NCBI RefSeq assembly: GCF_003815915.1
Contig: NZ_CP033929.1
Location: 868,001-932,000 of the forward strand
From: Chryseobacterium indoltheticum
GTDB taxonomy: Bacteria > Bacteroidota > Bacteroidia > Flavobacteriales > Weeksellaceae
DNA length: 64,000 nucleotides
Reading direction: 5' to 3'
Numbering within the stretch: position 1 is the stretch's first letter; every line of letters starts with the position of its first letter. Positions 24,454 to 33,811 of the stretch are shown one piece after another. A model generated the notes under the pieces. The model saw only the letters and a program-made list of their open reading frames with translations. It was not told the origin of the DNA and ran no database searches. Made by a program: the position numbers and the translations under genes.

Positions 24454-25017
24454 ATGCTGTTAGAAAAAATAATTTCAATCTCTGGGAAACCAGGTCTTTA
24501 CAAATTGGTATCGCAGTTGAAAAACGGATTCATCATTGAAGAAGTTACTACCAAAAAGAAAGTGAGCATCGGTAATTCTAGTCAGGTAAGCTTGCTAGAT
24601 AATATCGCAATGTTTACTTTTGATAAAGAGGTTCCTTTGTTTGAGGTTTTTGAAAATATTGCTAAAAACTACGATTACAAAGAGACGATCAGTCACAAAT
24701 CTTCAGAAGCTGAATTGGCTGAGTTTATGGTTGCATCTCTTCCAAACTACGATACAGAGAGAGTTTACAATTCTGATATTAAGAAATTGGCTCAATGGTA
24801 CAACATTCTTCACAAAGCTGGATACATCACTCCAGAAAGTTTTGTAAAAGCAGAACCGGAAACTGTAGAAGGTGAAAGCGCTGAAGGTGATATCACTGCT
24901 GACAAAGCGGCTCCGAAAAAAGCGGCTCCAAAAGCAGATAAGCCTGCAACTCCAAAAGTAAAAGCAAGTACAGGAGCTAAAGCAGCTACGAAAAGTACAC
25001 ACAGAAAAATGGGATAA
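24454..25017 (+). CDS. DUF5606 domain protein
   Basis: The product has 187 residues. The first 135 residues match DUF5606, a Bacteroidetes family: LLEKIISISGKPGLYKLVSQ at the start, KVSIGNSSQVSLLDNIAMF at about 36, and KKLAQWYNILHKAGYITPE at about 108. The C-terminal 50 residues are Lys/Ala/Pro-rich and probably disordered, ending in STHRKMG, with possible nucleic-acid binding. Function is unknown. It is about 67 bases downstream of def and ends in a clear terminator. Confidence 0.88.
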   Translation: MLLEKIISISGKPGLYKLVSQLKNGFIIEEVTTKKKVSIGNSSQVSLLDNIAMFTFDKEVPLFEVFENIAKNYDYKETISHKSSEAELAEFMVASLPNYDTERVYNSDIKKLAQWYNILHKAGYITPESFVKAEPETVEGESAEGDITADKAAPKKAAPKADKPATPKVKASTGAKAATKSTHRKMG

Positions 25018-25040
25018 TTTAGTTGATCTCAACTACTATA

Positions 25041-25064
25041 AACCTCGTCAGCAATGATGAGGTT
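25041..25064 (+). terminator. Terminator after the DUF5606 gene
   Basis: AACCTCGTC and GATGAGGTT form a 9-bp stem with one G-U pair and a 6-base loop, followed by T residues. Confidence 0.85.
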
Positions 25065-25090
25065 TTTTTTGTTAGAATTAATAATTTGCA

Positions 25091-25198
25091 AAATTTCTTC
25101 TTCCCCAACCCTAAAGGGAGGAAGAAATTTATATTTTAAGGGAGTGCATAAAAATCAATTTACTCCTTTTAGGGTTGGGGAAATAAATTGATTTTTAT
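25091..25198. repeat. Nested inverted-repeat element with two hairpins and complementary loops
   Basis: Hairpin A pairs 25091-25105 with 25116-25130 (15 bp, one wobble). Hairpin B pairs 25148-25162 with 25184-25198 (15 bp, perfect). The loop-side sequence around 25102-25120 (TCCCCAACCCTAAAGGGAG) is the reverse complement, with one mismatch, of the loop of hairpin B (25163-25181). Two local hairpins or one long-range duplex can therefore form. It occupies the intergenic region before mazG, and no coding frame is evident. Confidence 0.8.
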
Positions 25199-25231
25199 TT
25201 TGAATAGACAGTAAAGAAGCTTTATTATAAT

Positions 25232-25239
25232 TAAATTTG
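25232..25239 (+). promoter_or_regulatory. -7 promoter element for mazG
   Basis: TAAATTTG is an exact TAnnTTTG, 22 bases before the mazG ATG. Confidence 0.6.
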
Positions 25240-25261
25240 TAAGACTTTTGAATTTTTAAAT

Positions 25262-26029
25262 ATGAATACCAGACAGGAAAAACTCGAAGCTTTCGGAAGA
25301 CTTTTAGATATTATGGATGATCTTCGTGAAAAATGTCCGTGGGATCAGAAACAGACTTTACAAACATTGCGTCACCTCACTTTGGAAGAAACGTATGAGC
25401 TTTCTGATGCGCTTTTGCAGGAAGATCTTACCGAGATTAAAAAAGAGCTAGGCGATGTACTTCTGCATCTGGTTTTTTATGCTAAAATAGGTTCAGAAAA
25501 AGAAAGCTTTGATATTGCTGATGTTATCAATTCGTTAAATGAAAAACTCATTTTCCGCCATCCTCATATTTATGGAGATACCGAAGTGAAAGATGAGGAA
25601 GAAGTAAAACAGAATTGGGAAAAACTAAAACTAAAAGAAGGCAACAAATCTATTTTGGGCGGTGTTCCTAAAGGATTACCAAGTATGGTAAAAGCCTACA
25701 GAATTCAGGATAAAGTAAAAGGAATTGGCTTTGAATTTCATGATGCTGAAGATGCCTGGAAAAAAGTAGATGAAGAAATCAACGAGTTTCATGCAGAAAC
25801 AGATTCAGATAAAAAAGAACAGGAATTGGGCGATGTATTTTTCTCATTGATTAATTATGCAAGAATTTTAGGTTTAAATCCTGATTCGGCTTTAGAAAGA
25901 ACCAATCTGAAATTTATTTCAAGATTTCAGAAAATGGAACAGCTTGCAGCTGAGACAGATTTAAAATTAGCTGATATAACTTTGGAAGAAATGGATGTTC
26001 TCTGGGAAAAAGCAAAACGTTCAGAATAA
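25262..26029 (+). CDS. mazG: Nucleoside triphosphate pyrophosphohydrolase MazG
   Basis: The product has 255 residues with two MazG domains. The first has KCPWDQKQTLQTLRHLTLEE, then the metal-binding E-x-x-E pairs in TLEETYELSDAL and KKELGDVLLHLVF. The second is around KVDEEINEFHAE and KEQELGDVFFSLINYA. The enzyme hydrolyses NTPs to NMP and pyrophosphate, and influences ppGpp levels in E. coli. It abuts the next gene with no gap (TAA then ATG), implying co-transcription. Confidence 0.96.
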   Translation: MNTRQEKLEAFGRLLDIMDDLREKCPWDQKQTLQTLRHLTLEETYELSDALLQEDLTEIKKELGDVLLHLVFYAKIGSEKESFDIADVINSLNEKLIFRHPHIYGDTEVKDEEEVKQNWEKLKLKEGNKSILGGVPKGLPSMVKAYRIQDKVKGIGFEFHDAEDAWKKVDEEINEFHAETDSDKKEQELGDVFFSLINYARILGLNPDSALERTNLKFISRFQKMEQLAAETDLKLADITLEEMDVLWEKAKRSE

Positions 26030-27145
26030 ATGAAAGTCGATCATCCTGTCCGAAACCGGTTTCAATATCTTATTGAAATGAAGAAAACCGAGCGAAAATG
26101 GCATTTCCCGTTTCTTGCTGCATTGTGCATTGGTATTCCACTTTTGTTAGGCTGGTTTTCCGGAAAACCAAATTACGGAAGTCTTTCGAGTTTGGGAGCG
26201 TTGACGATATTGTATTTTATTACAGCACCAATCAGTCAGCGAATGATTCATTTGGCGGTTTGTGCTTTTGGGATTATATTTTCCTTTACGATCAGTCTTT
26301 TTTTTAGTTTTAATATTTATACAGCGGCATTATCTGTCGGGATTGTCTCTTTTCTGTCACATTTTATCACTTCTTATTTTAAAATTCCACCACCGGGAAA
26401 TTTCTTCTTTATTATGTTGGCGGCGATGGCAAGTACGTATCAGTTTGATTTGGAAATGATTCCAATAAGAGTTGGTTTGGTGACAATGGGAGCTATTTTA
26501 TCGTGTTCATTGGCTTTTCTCTATTCAGTTTTTGTTGAAAAAAGTGAAATGGTCAATGTTCCCCGAAGAGTTTTTAAGAAGAAAAGATATACGAAATTTG
26601 TTGAAAGTGCGATTATAGGATTAATCATGATGTTGACTTTAATTGTCGGTCACCTTTTAAAATTTCAAAATACATATTGGATCTCCATTTCTACTGTTGC
26701 CATTATTCAGGGCCGAAATTTTGAACATGTGCGTCAGAGAAATATGCACCGTATTTTCGGAACTTTCATTGGTTTGGGTTTGGCATGGCTGATTCTGCTT
26801 TTTGATCCCGAAAAAATTGTAATGATCGGAATTATTGTAGTTTTACAATTCGTGGTTGAATTGATGATCGTAAGAAATTATGGTTTCGCCGTCATATTTA
26901 TTACGCCGCTTACCTTACTTTTAATAGAAGTAGGAAGTACCGTTCATCATGAGGTTGAAAATCTGATGCAGGCAAGATTGCTCGACACCATTATCGGAAG
27001 TCTGATGGGATTGGCTGCAGGTTTTTTTCTGCATCACCAGCAAATCATCAATCAATTGGAGAAAAATATCAGATATTCTTTTTTTCAGTTTAAAAAATTA
27101 AAAATAAAACTATGCGCATTCTCGTTGTATTTGCTTTTATGTTAA
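26030..27145 (+). CDS. FUSC-family membrane protein
   Basis: The product has 371 residues. It has two groups of membrane segments (about 24-160 and 190-340), with a basic loop around residues 170-188 (PRRVFKKKRYTK). This matches the FUSC (fusaric acid resistance-like) fold seen in YccS and aromatic-acid exporters. Phrases such as GRNFEHVRQRNMHRIFGTFIG are typical. The protein ends in a long basic/aliphatic tail that overlaps the next coding region by 34 bases. Transport substrate is unknown. Confidence 0.87.
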   Translation: MKVDHPVRNRFQYLIEMKKTERKWHFPFLAALCIGIPLLLGWFSGKPNYGSLSSLGALTILYFITAPISQRMIHLAVCAFGIIFSFTISLFFSFNIYTAALSVGIVSFLSHFITSYFKIPPPGNFFFIMLAAMASTYQFDLEMIPIRVGLVTMGAILSCSLAFLYSVFVEKSEMVNVPRRVFKKKRYTKFVESAIIGLIMMLTLIVGHLLKFQNTYWISISTVAIIQGRNFEHVRQRNMHRIFGTFIGLGLAWLILLFDPEKIVMIGIIVVLQFVVELMIVRNYGFAVIFITPLTLLLIEVGSTVHHEVENLMQARLLDTIIGSLMGLAAGFFLHHQQIINQLEKNIRYSFFQFKKLKIKLCAFSLYLLLC

Positions 27146-27981
27146 TGAGCTGCAATCCGAAAGCTCAGGATTCAGTAACAAAATCGCAGGAAGATTTGAA
27201 AACAGAATTTTCACTACCCAAAAAACTGAAAGAAGTTTCAGGAATTGCCCTTTCTCAAGATCAGAAAACCATTTGGGCAATTGAAGATGCCGGAAATAAA
27301 AATGTAGTTTATGGGCTCAACCGACAAGGTGAGTTGGTTACTGATGTGCTTGTAGAAAATGTAGAAAATAACGATTGGGAAGATATTACAAAAGATGCAG
27401 CCGGAAATATTTACATTGGAGATTTTGGAAATAACGAGAATGACAGACAAAATCTTTCCATCTTAAAATTAGATTTAAAAAACGATTCTCAGAAATCTAC
27501 AAAGGTCATTCAGACGACTAAATTTCATTATGAAGGACAGACTGAATTTCCTCCCAAAAAATCTAATTTACTGTACGATTGCGAAGCCTTTGTAGAGAAA
27601 GACGGAAGTTTTTATTTATTTACAAAAAACCGAAGCAAAGGATTTGACGGAACATTTCTTGTTTTCCAGATTCCAAATAAAGAAGGCGATTTTGAAGCAA
27701 AATTAATTGGTAAATTAAAACTGGAAGGAGGTTACAGTGATGCCGCCATTACATCAGCTGCCATTAATTCTAAAAATGAAATTGTGCTTTTAACACATAA
27801 AAATATTCATGTACTTTCAGGGTTTACGGCAAATGATTTTAATTCAGCTAAAATTCAGAAAGTGCCTTTAAATCACAATTCACAAAAAGAAGCTGTGGTT
27901 TTCGTTGATGATAAAACTTTGCTGATTGCTGATGAAAAGGATAAAAAAGAAGGTGGAAATGTGTATAAATTTAGTTTGTAA
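27112..27981 (+). CDS. Beta-propeller lipoprotein
   Basis: The product has 289 residues. The lipobox is FMLMSC (Cys14), giving a periplasmic or outer-membrane lipoprotein. The mature part reads like a six-bladed propeller (SdiA-regulated or phytase-like): KLKEVSGIALSQDQKTIWAIED, DWEDITKDAAGNIYIGDFGNN, LYDCEAFVEKDGSFYLFTKN, SDAAITSAAINSKNEIVLLTHK and KEAVVFVDDKTLLIADEKD. Acidic residues at blade edges suggest metal or ligand binding. Function is not known. The gene overlaps the FUSC gene end, so both are probably in the mazG operon. Confidence 0.75.
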   Translation: MRILVVFAFMLMSCNPKAQDSVTKSQEDLKTEFSLPKKLKEVSGIALSQDQKTIWAIEDAGNKNVVYGLNRQGELVTDVLVENVENNDWEDITKDAAGNIYIGDFGNNENDRQNLSILKLDLKNDSQKSTKVIQTTKFHYEGQTEFPPKKSNLLYDCEAFVEKDGSFYLFTKNRSKGFDGTFLVFQIPNKEGDFEAKLIGKLKLEGGYSDAAITSAAINSKNEIVLLTHKNIHVLSGFTANDFNSAKIQKVPLNHNSQKEAVVFVDDKTLLIADEKDKKEGGNVYKFSL

Positions 27982-27996
27982 TTTTTAAATAAAAAC

Positions 27997-28004
27997 TATT
28001 TTTG
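27997..28004 (+). promoter_or_regulatory. -7 promoter element for the 28023 gene
   Basis: TATTTTTG is an exact TAnnTTTG, 18 bases before the ATG. Confidence 0.55.
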
Positions 28005-28022
28005 TAGGCTTTAAAATTAACC

Positions 28023-28805
28023 ATGAAAAAACTTTTTTATTTTTTATTCGTTTTAGGAATAATTTCTTGTAGTACAAATTCGAATGATATGCTGGAGAAT
28101 CAGCAACTTTCAACAGATTTAGAACCAAATAAAGCATTTGTGCATTATATTGAGTTTCCTAAATTGGCATCACTTCAGCCATCGTGGTATTATACCTTTG
28201 ATTATCAAAATGGGAAACTAGTCAGAATGACTGGTAAATTCGTAAAGTCAGAAAGCATATGGTTGCCGGATAGTTTTTATCCAGACTCATTTACTACTTT
28301 GTCATATAATAATAATCAAACAGAAGTAAAATATTCAAATGATACTTATCCTACTATTGTTTATACAATGGAAAATGATAAACCCAAAAAAGCCGAATTA
28401 TACAATCAGTTTAATGAATTAATTACGGTTAAAAATTATACTTATGAATCTGGGAAAATAAAAGTATATTCTAAAACTTATACTTTTGAAACATATTATA
28501 CTTATTATTTTGACTCAAATAATAACTTAATCAAAAGTGAAAAATTAGAGAAAGCTGGTGGATTAGATAAAACTTTAACTACGACAACGTATTCAAATTT
28601 TGATAATTCTAAAAATCCTTTTAAAAAACTCTATTTATTAAATGATAACTTTTACGAAAAGAGTCTGTCAAGTAATAATTATAGAAAAACAAATTATATA
28701 ATTCAGAACTTAGAAAATCCTCAATCTTTACCTGGGAATGGAAATCATGAATGGACGTATCAGTATGATTCAGATGGTCATGTCAAACTTTATCACCCGT
28801 TATAA
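28023..28805 (+). CDS. Hypothetical lipoprotein with RHS/YD-like strand repeats
   Basis: The product has 260 residues. The lipobox is LGIISC (Cys16). The mature part is made of short beta hairpins with Tyr, Asn and Lys: FDYQNGKLVRMTGK, LSYNNNQTEVKYSND, YTYESGKIKVYSK, YYFDSNNNLIKSEKL and WTYQYDSDGHVKLY. This pattern is like the DUF4595/YD-repeat lipoproteins of Bacteroidetes. No enzyme motif is visible. It has its own promoter and a very strong terminator. Confidence 0.7.
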   Translation: MKKLFYFLFVLGIISCSTNSNDMLENQQLSTDLEPNKAFVHYIEFPKLASLQPSWYYTFDYQNGKLVRMTGKFVKSESIWLPDSFYPDSFTTLSYNNNQTEVKYSNDTYPTIVYTMENDKPKKAELYNQFNELITVKNYTYESGKIKVYSKTYTFETYYTYYFDSNNNLIKSEKLEKAGGLDKTLTTTTYSNFDNSKNPFKKLYLLNDNFYEKSLSSNNYRKTNYIIQNLENPQSLPGNGNHEWTYQYDSDGHVKLYHPL

Positions 28806-28842
28806 AAACAAAATCCGCAGAAATTCTCTGCGGATTTTGTTT
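28806..28842. terminator. Bidirectional terminator
   Basis: AAACAAAATCCGCAGA and TCTGCGGATTTTGTTT form a perfect 16-bp stem with a 5-base loop, between the gene ending at 28805 and the convergent gene ending at 28882. Confidence 0.88.
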
Positions 28843-28881
28843 ATGATAAATTTAAGCTAGCATACTAAAATTAAATTTCTT

Positions 28882-31800
28882 TTAGAAGCTCAAACCGACA
28901 CCACCAGAAATTCTGCCGCCATCTTCACCGGTAAAGTAATCAACTCTTGCAGAAAAAGTTTCGAGAATATTCATCCAAAATCCTCCACCAACGCCTTGAT
29001 GCCATTTGTCTGATTGTTCATTATCAATCCACACTCTTCCTACGTCATAGCCTACTAAAATTCCCATATTCACAGGAACGATATTGTTTTTCACACGGCC
29101 AAAATCCCAACGGATCTCAGAATTGTTTACAAAATATGATTTCCCTGCAAATCTTTCATTTCTATAAGCACGCATTGCATTGTTTCCACCAATGGCTGCA
29201 GCCTGATAAAACTCAAAATTATTATTGTTGATAATCATCGCATTGGAGGAGTTGGCAAAAACAAATTTTCCTTGTTTATCGATTCGGCGGAACAAGTTTA
29301 AAGTTCCTTTAAAAGAGGCAAAATTTTGGTTGAATTCTGAAAGATTGGCTTTCCAGCCTGCATTTAAAATCATTTCTAAACCTAAAGTCGGGAAAGCGTT
29401 GTTATCAAAGTTCTTAAAACTAAAGGTATAATTAGCTCCCGCAAATTGTTGCCCGTTAAAAACTTCAGGGTTGACTTCCGTAGAAGCAGCGATAAAACGA
29501 TCTTCATTAAACTGTACTTTTGAATGCTCAAAATTCAACTGGAATTGATGTTTCAAATTCAGCCAGCTTGTTTTTGAGATGGAAGGAGCAAATTTAAACT
29601 GAGAAATTCGTACTCTGTTGAAATCTTTACTCACTTCATCTTTTTCATACACCGTTTCATTGCCCAAGCCAAAGAAAGTCCTCGCGAAAAATGGAGTCGT
29701 GTAGGTTGCATCAATTCCGGCATCCCATCCTGCAATTGCTTTTTTGAAGATTCCTTTATAACCAACATTAAATCCACCTGTTAAAGTATAATAATTGGCA
29801 CTTAAACTATGTTTCTGAGTAAAGCGGTCACGAATAAAATTGTTGACTGTATAATTGGCTACAATTCCCAAAATCACACCATCATCAGGATTATAATTTG
29901 CCATAGGATAACCCGCAAAGAAGTTGTATTTCGGATGCTTCCAGTTGTACGTATTGGTGTCGTAATCATCACTGATGTGTTTTGCTGCTCCTTTGGTTTC
30001 GTACGTGTTTTTCTGAGATTTAAAATCATAAATCTTTACGTTTCTTCCGTTTGCAACACTGTAAACATCATGATTATAACCACCAATTAGACGGATGTTT
30101 GTTTTAGATTTTCCGTCACCTGATACTTCATAAATATCATCATCATCCAATCCGTAGATCCAAAGCTCTTTTGTCTTTTTTCCGTCGTAAGATTTTTCAA
30201 AAACCAATTCTTCAGTTTTATCTTTATTAATTTTAAATTGTTTTACATCAATTGAATTTTCATTCTTTACGATTACAAATTTGTCTTTGTCTAAAGTTCC
30301 CACCAACGGAACTTTTTCCTGAAGGATGTGATAGTATTCAACTGCATTATCTTCGATTTTTTCTTTTCTTAGTTTCAGTTTTCTCTGGATATCGACAATT
30401 GTTTCATCCTGAACTTCTTTCGGAAGGTTTTTAAAAGCAACATCAATATCAGCATCGGTAAGATGTTTCTGAATGTATTTTGCCTGATCGCTCCAGTTTT
30501 GTTCGGTAGAACCTTTCAGAAAAATTAAATCTAACGGATAAGGTTCCATATTCACCCAACGCACATTTTTTATTTCATCTTTAAAAGATTTCATGTGACG
30601 AATCATCGGGATGTTCATAATAAAGGTAAACGCAGCGCCATCATAATTACTGAAAGCCTGATCTCTGTCTCTTGGGATCGGTTTGTAAATGACCTTATTT
30701 CCTGTTTTATATTCTGCCCATTTCCATTGATCTTCATGTCTGTCCCAATCTCCAATCAGCATATCAAAAATTCTTGCTCTGATGTATAAATCCTGATCGA
30801 CGGAATATTTGCTGTCCTTCCGCATGTTTTTCAAAACATCCGACGTAGAAACAATATCTGAAGCATTATCAAGCGACTGCAAAGTTTTAGGATCAGAAGA
30901 AAAACGTTCTTCAATCATGTATAGTTCATTACCATAATTTTTGTTGTAGCGGCCCAAAGATTTTTGTTTTGGGATGTAATATAATTCTGGATTGCTGTGA
31001 AAAATACCCAGCTTATCGATCATATTATTGACTGCAAATCCAGTGAAAGGATGATTGGTTGTATAAAAATCGAGTAAGAATCTTTCAGGAAAAGTATTAT
31101 TTAATTCGTTTCCGAAATCGTTTTTCTTAAAAGCCTGAGCATTCAGAAAACGTACGGCACTTTTTTGTACTCCGCGCATTACAAATTCCTGTCCGTCATT
31201 GGTTTTCAGCCGAAGACTGTTCGACTGGTTTCCGCCGCCTTCTCTGAAAGGAGAATAACCGGGATTCATATCCGAAAGATCTTTCGTTTTTGCTTCGATC
31301 GGAAGTGCATAATATTTTCGGTAATGATCCCCCCAAATCCAACGATAAATTTTCCCTTTTTTAGTCAGTTTTTCAGCATAAATAGTTGTGGTGTATGTTG
31401 CAGGAAGTAAACTTGGGAAATTATTTTCAAATACTTTAGGCTGAGGAATTACTGAAATCTGCGTTAGTTTTTTGAGCTCATTATTTTTTGTTGAAAAATA
31501 TTCTACATCGGAACTCAAATCTTTTCTGAGATTTAAAACAGCAAAACCACTTCCGCCATAAGAAAAATCGGTTTTGTTGACAATTGTGGCAGGATCTGTT
31601 TTTGAACCGGCTCCGCTGATGATTTGTCTGATATTATTGTCTGCATGATACTGCAGATTATGATCGTGCCCCGAAACGAAAATTACATTTTCTTTATCCT
31701 GAACAATACTTTTTAATCTGTTGGCAAAATCTGCGTAATGGCTGTTGTTGATGTCTTCCATGCTCGCTCCGGAAGTACTCCTCAATGTCGTAAGTACAGT

Positions 31801-32595
31801 GGCAACTCCCGGAATAGGAACTTTTCCGTTAAATGCTGAAAGATGAGATTTTGCAGAATTAAATCCGGCATGAACGCCAGAACTGATTACCGGATGATGA
31901 AGCGCAACAATAATTCTTTTATCCTGATTTTTTGTAATTAAATCTTTGAATTCTGTATAAAGATCGTCTCTGGTTTTGATTTCACAACCTTTGTTGATTC
32001 CTGGATATTTGTCCCAATTAATTAATGCCCATTCTGAATCGATGATGATCAGCTTAATGTCTTTCGTTAAATTGATATCATCAATCGGGCAAGAATTTTT
32101 AGGCAAAAAAGATTTTTTATCGTTCAAATACGTTTTCACGAACTCTTCCTGTGCTTTTAAACCATCCAAGCCGTGATACCAATCATGATTTCCTGGAATA
32201 ACTAAAGTTTTACCTTTAAAATTTTTGGTTATTGCCAGCTGGTTTTCCATTTTTTCTTTTGCAAGAGGATAGCCTTTGTCGCTTTCTTTAGGCATTCCTA
32301 AAGGATAAATGTTGTCACCTAAAAATATCAGCATCGAGTTGCTGTTGGCAGAATCTATTTTGTTTTTAAGAAAATTCAATGTTTGCTGAGCCTGAGTTTC
32401 TTCTGCGTTTCCGGCATCACCAACAAGAAAAATCTGAAAATCATTATCTTTTTTTACTTCAGATTGTGGCACCTCATGTAAGTTTTTACCCTTTTTTACG
32501 TTGTACGTAGCACAAGATAAAAGAAGCCCTGAAAGCAGAAAAATTTTTGCTGCCGGCGATGTTTTTTTTAAATAAGATTTAAAGGATAAATTCAT
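28882..32595 (-). CDS. Metallophosphoesterase fused to an outer-membrane beta-barrel
   Basis: The product has 1237 residues. An N-terminal signal has a lipobox-like LLLSC ending at Cys28. Residues about 50-330 are a calcineurin-like phosphoesterase: FLVGDAGN (Asp60), FLGDNIYPLG (Asp94, Asn95), PGNHDWYHG (Asn136-Asp138), ALHHPVISSGVH and SGHDHNLQYH. Residues about 400-880 are a large unassigned region that includes KPIPRDRDQAFSNYD. The C-terminal 330 residues are a BamA/surface-antigen-like barrel (YNFFAGYPMANYNPDDGV to ARVDYFTGEDGGRISGGVGLSF) ending in Phe. The enzyme part would face the periplasm or the surface. It starts 27 bases from a divergent gene. Confidence 0.85.
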   Translation of the reverse strand: MNLSFKSYLKKTSPAAKIFLLSGLLLSCATYNVKKGKNLHEVPQSEVKKDNDFQIFLVGDAGNAEETQAQQTLNFLKNKIDSANSNSMLIFLGDNIYPLGMPKESDKGYPLAKEKMENQLAITKNFKGKTLVIPGNHDWYHGLDGLKAQEEFVKTYLNDKKSFLPKNSCPIDDINLTKDIKLIIIDSEWALINWDKYPGINKGCEIKTRDDLYTEFKDLITKNQDKRIIVALHHPVISSGVHAGFNSAKSHLSAFNGKVPIPGVATVLTTLRSTSGASMEDINNSHYADFANRLKSIVQDKENVIFVSGHDHNLQYHADNNIRQIISGAGSKTDPATIVNKTDFSYGGSGFAVLNLRKDLSSDVEYFSTKNNELKKLTQISVIPQPKVFENNFPSLLPATYTTTIYAEKLTKKGKIYRWIWGDHYRKYYALPIEAKTKDLSDMNPGYSPFREGGGNQSNSLRLKTNDGQEFVMRGVQKSAVRFLNAQAFKKNDFGNELNNTFPERFLLDFYTTNHPFTGFAVNNMIDKLGIFHSNPELYYIPKQKSLGRYNKNYGNELYMIEERFSSDPKTLQSLDNASDIVSTSDVLKNMRKDSKYSVDQDLYIRARIFDMLIGDWDRHEDQWKWAEYKTGNKVIYKPIPRDRDQAFSNYDGAAFTFIMNIPMIRHMKSFKDEIKNVRWVNMEPYPLDLIFLKGSTEQNWSDQAKYIQKHLTDADIDVAFKNLPKEVQDETIVDIQRKLKLRKEKIEDNAVEYYHILQEKVPLVGTLDKDKFVIVKNENSIDVKQFKINKDKTEELVFEKSYDGKKTKELWIYGLDDDDIYEVSGDGKSKTNIRLIGGYNHDVYSVANGRNVKIYDFKSQKNTYETKGAAKHISDDYDTNTYNWKHPKYNFFAGYPMANYNPDDGVILGIVANYTVNNFIRDRFTQKHSLSANYYTLTGGFNVGYKGIFKKAIAGWDAGIDATYTTPFFARTFFGLGNETVYEKDEVSKDFNRVRISQFKFAPSISKTSWLNLKHQFQLNFEHSKVQFNEDRFIAASTEVNPEVFNGQQFAGANYTFSFKNFDNNAFPTLGLEMILNAGWKANLSEFNQNFASFKGTLNLFRRIDKQGKFVFANSSNAMIINNNNFEFYQAAAIGGNNAMRAYRNERFAGKSYFVNNSEIRWDFGRVKNNIVPVNMGILVGYDVGRVWIDNEQSDKWHQGVGGGFWMNILETFSARVDYFTGEDGGRISGGVGLSF

Positions 32596-32621
32596 ACATT
32601 TACATTAAGAAAAATTCTGTG

Positions 32622-33794
32622 ATGAGCATCTTAGACAAAGCTAAAAATTATGTTGAAAACTTATTCAAAGATAAGTTATCTTCTGTATATTTTTATCATA
32701 ATTTTATTCATACCACATACGCTGTTCAGAAAGCAGATGAAATCATAAAGCACACCAATTTACCTGAAGTCGATAGAGAAAAAGTGTTGCTTGCATTGTG
32801 GTTTCATGATGTAGGTTTTACCGATTGTAATGCTGAAGGTCACGAGCAAAGAAGTTCTGTTATTATGAAAGATTTTCTTATGAAAGATAATTTTTCTGAC
32901 GAATATATTGATGAAGTTTCCAGACTTATTCTTTCTACCGAAAAACATCATCAGCCTGAGGGTCTTTTAGAAATGATTATGAAAGATGCAGACTTCAGCC
33001 ATTTTGCAAGTCCGTTTTATAATGACTCTGCAGAAGCTTTGCGTAAAGAATGGGAACTAACGGGAGGAATGTGTTTTTCTAATGATGAATGGAATGAGAT
33101 GAATGTAGATTTTCTTAAAAACAAGCACCGGTATTTTACAGATTATGCTAAAGAAAACTGGGAGCCGCTTAAACTGAAAAATGTAAAAAAATTGGAAAAG
33201 AAGATTGATAAAGAAGAGAAACCCAAAAAAGAAAATTCAGATTCAAAAAAGGATAAAGACCAAAAATCAGATAGAAGTGTAGATACGCTCTTTAGAGTGA
33301 CATTGAATAATCATACAAGATTAAGCGATATTGCAGACAGCAAAGCTAATATTTTACTTTCAGTGAATGCGATTATTATTTCGGTATGTTTGTCTGTATT
33401 GGTTCCAAAATTGGATGCACCCAAAAACACTCATCTTATCATCCCAACTTTTTTCTTGTTGATATCGAGTGTACTGACGATTATCTTTGCCATTCTTTCT
33501 ACAAAGCCCAATGTGACGAAAACTACTTTTACCGATCAGGATATTAAAGACCGTAAGGTAAATCTCTTGTTTTTTGGAAATTTTCATCAAATGGAATTTA
33601 ATCATTATCTGAATTCTATGCATGATCTCATCAAAGACAGAGATTATATCTACGATTCTATGGTGAAAGATCTTTATTATCTTGGGAAAGTTTTAGACAG
33701 AAAATATAAGCTTCTTTCGATTACGTATAAGATTTTTATGGCAGGAATTGTGATTTCTGTACTGTCTTTTGCGTACGCTTTTCTTTCGCTTTAA
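32622..33794 (+). CDS. HD-domain protein with C-terminal PycTM-like membrane effector domain
   Basis: The product has 390 residues from the ATG at 32622; a GTG one codon earlier is not needed. The HD phosphohydrolase domain has His30, LWFHD (His62-Asp63), TEKHHQP at about 106-112 and an Asp in MKDADFSHF. A Lys/Asp-rich linker (about 190-220) leads to a domain like the PycTM effector of Pycsar anti-phage systems (DUF5706-like): RVTLNNHTRLSDIADSKANILLS, then two membrane helices (about 245-290) and a third near the C-terminus. No cyclase gene is nearby. This fused form is common in Bacteroidetes and may be a housekeeping nucleotide-signal protein. Confidence 0.75.
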   Translation: MSILDKAKNYVENLFKDKLSSVYFYHNFIHTTYAVQKADEIIKHTNLPEVDREKVLLALWFHDVGFTDCNAEGHEQRSSVIMKDFLMKDNFSDEYIDEVSRLILSTEKHHQPEGLLEMIMKDADFSHFASPFYNDSAEALRKEWELTGGMCFSNDEWNEMNVDFLKNKHRYFTDYAKENWEPLKLKNVKKLEKKIDKEEKPKKENSDSKKDKDQKSDRSVDTLFRVTLNNHTRLSDIADSKANILLSVNAIIISVCLSVLVPKLDAPKNTHLIIPTFFLLISSVLTIIFAILSTKPNVTKTTFTDQDIKDRKVNLLFFGNFHQMEFNHYLNSMHDLIKDRDYIYDSMVKDLYYLGKVLDRKYKLLSITYKIFMAGIVISVLSFAYAFLSL

Positions 33795-33811
33795 TTAAAA
33801 CTTCACAAAAC

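Noticed and set aside
29809..30090. Plus-strand frame opposite the phosphoesterase-barrel gene
   Set aside because: It lies wholly within a continuous minus-strand coding region with clear domains.
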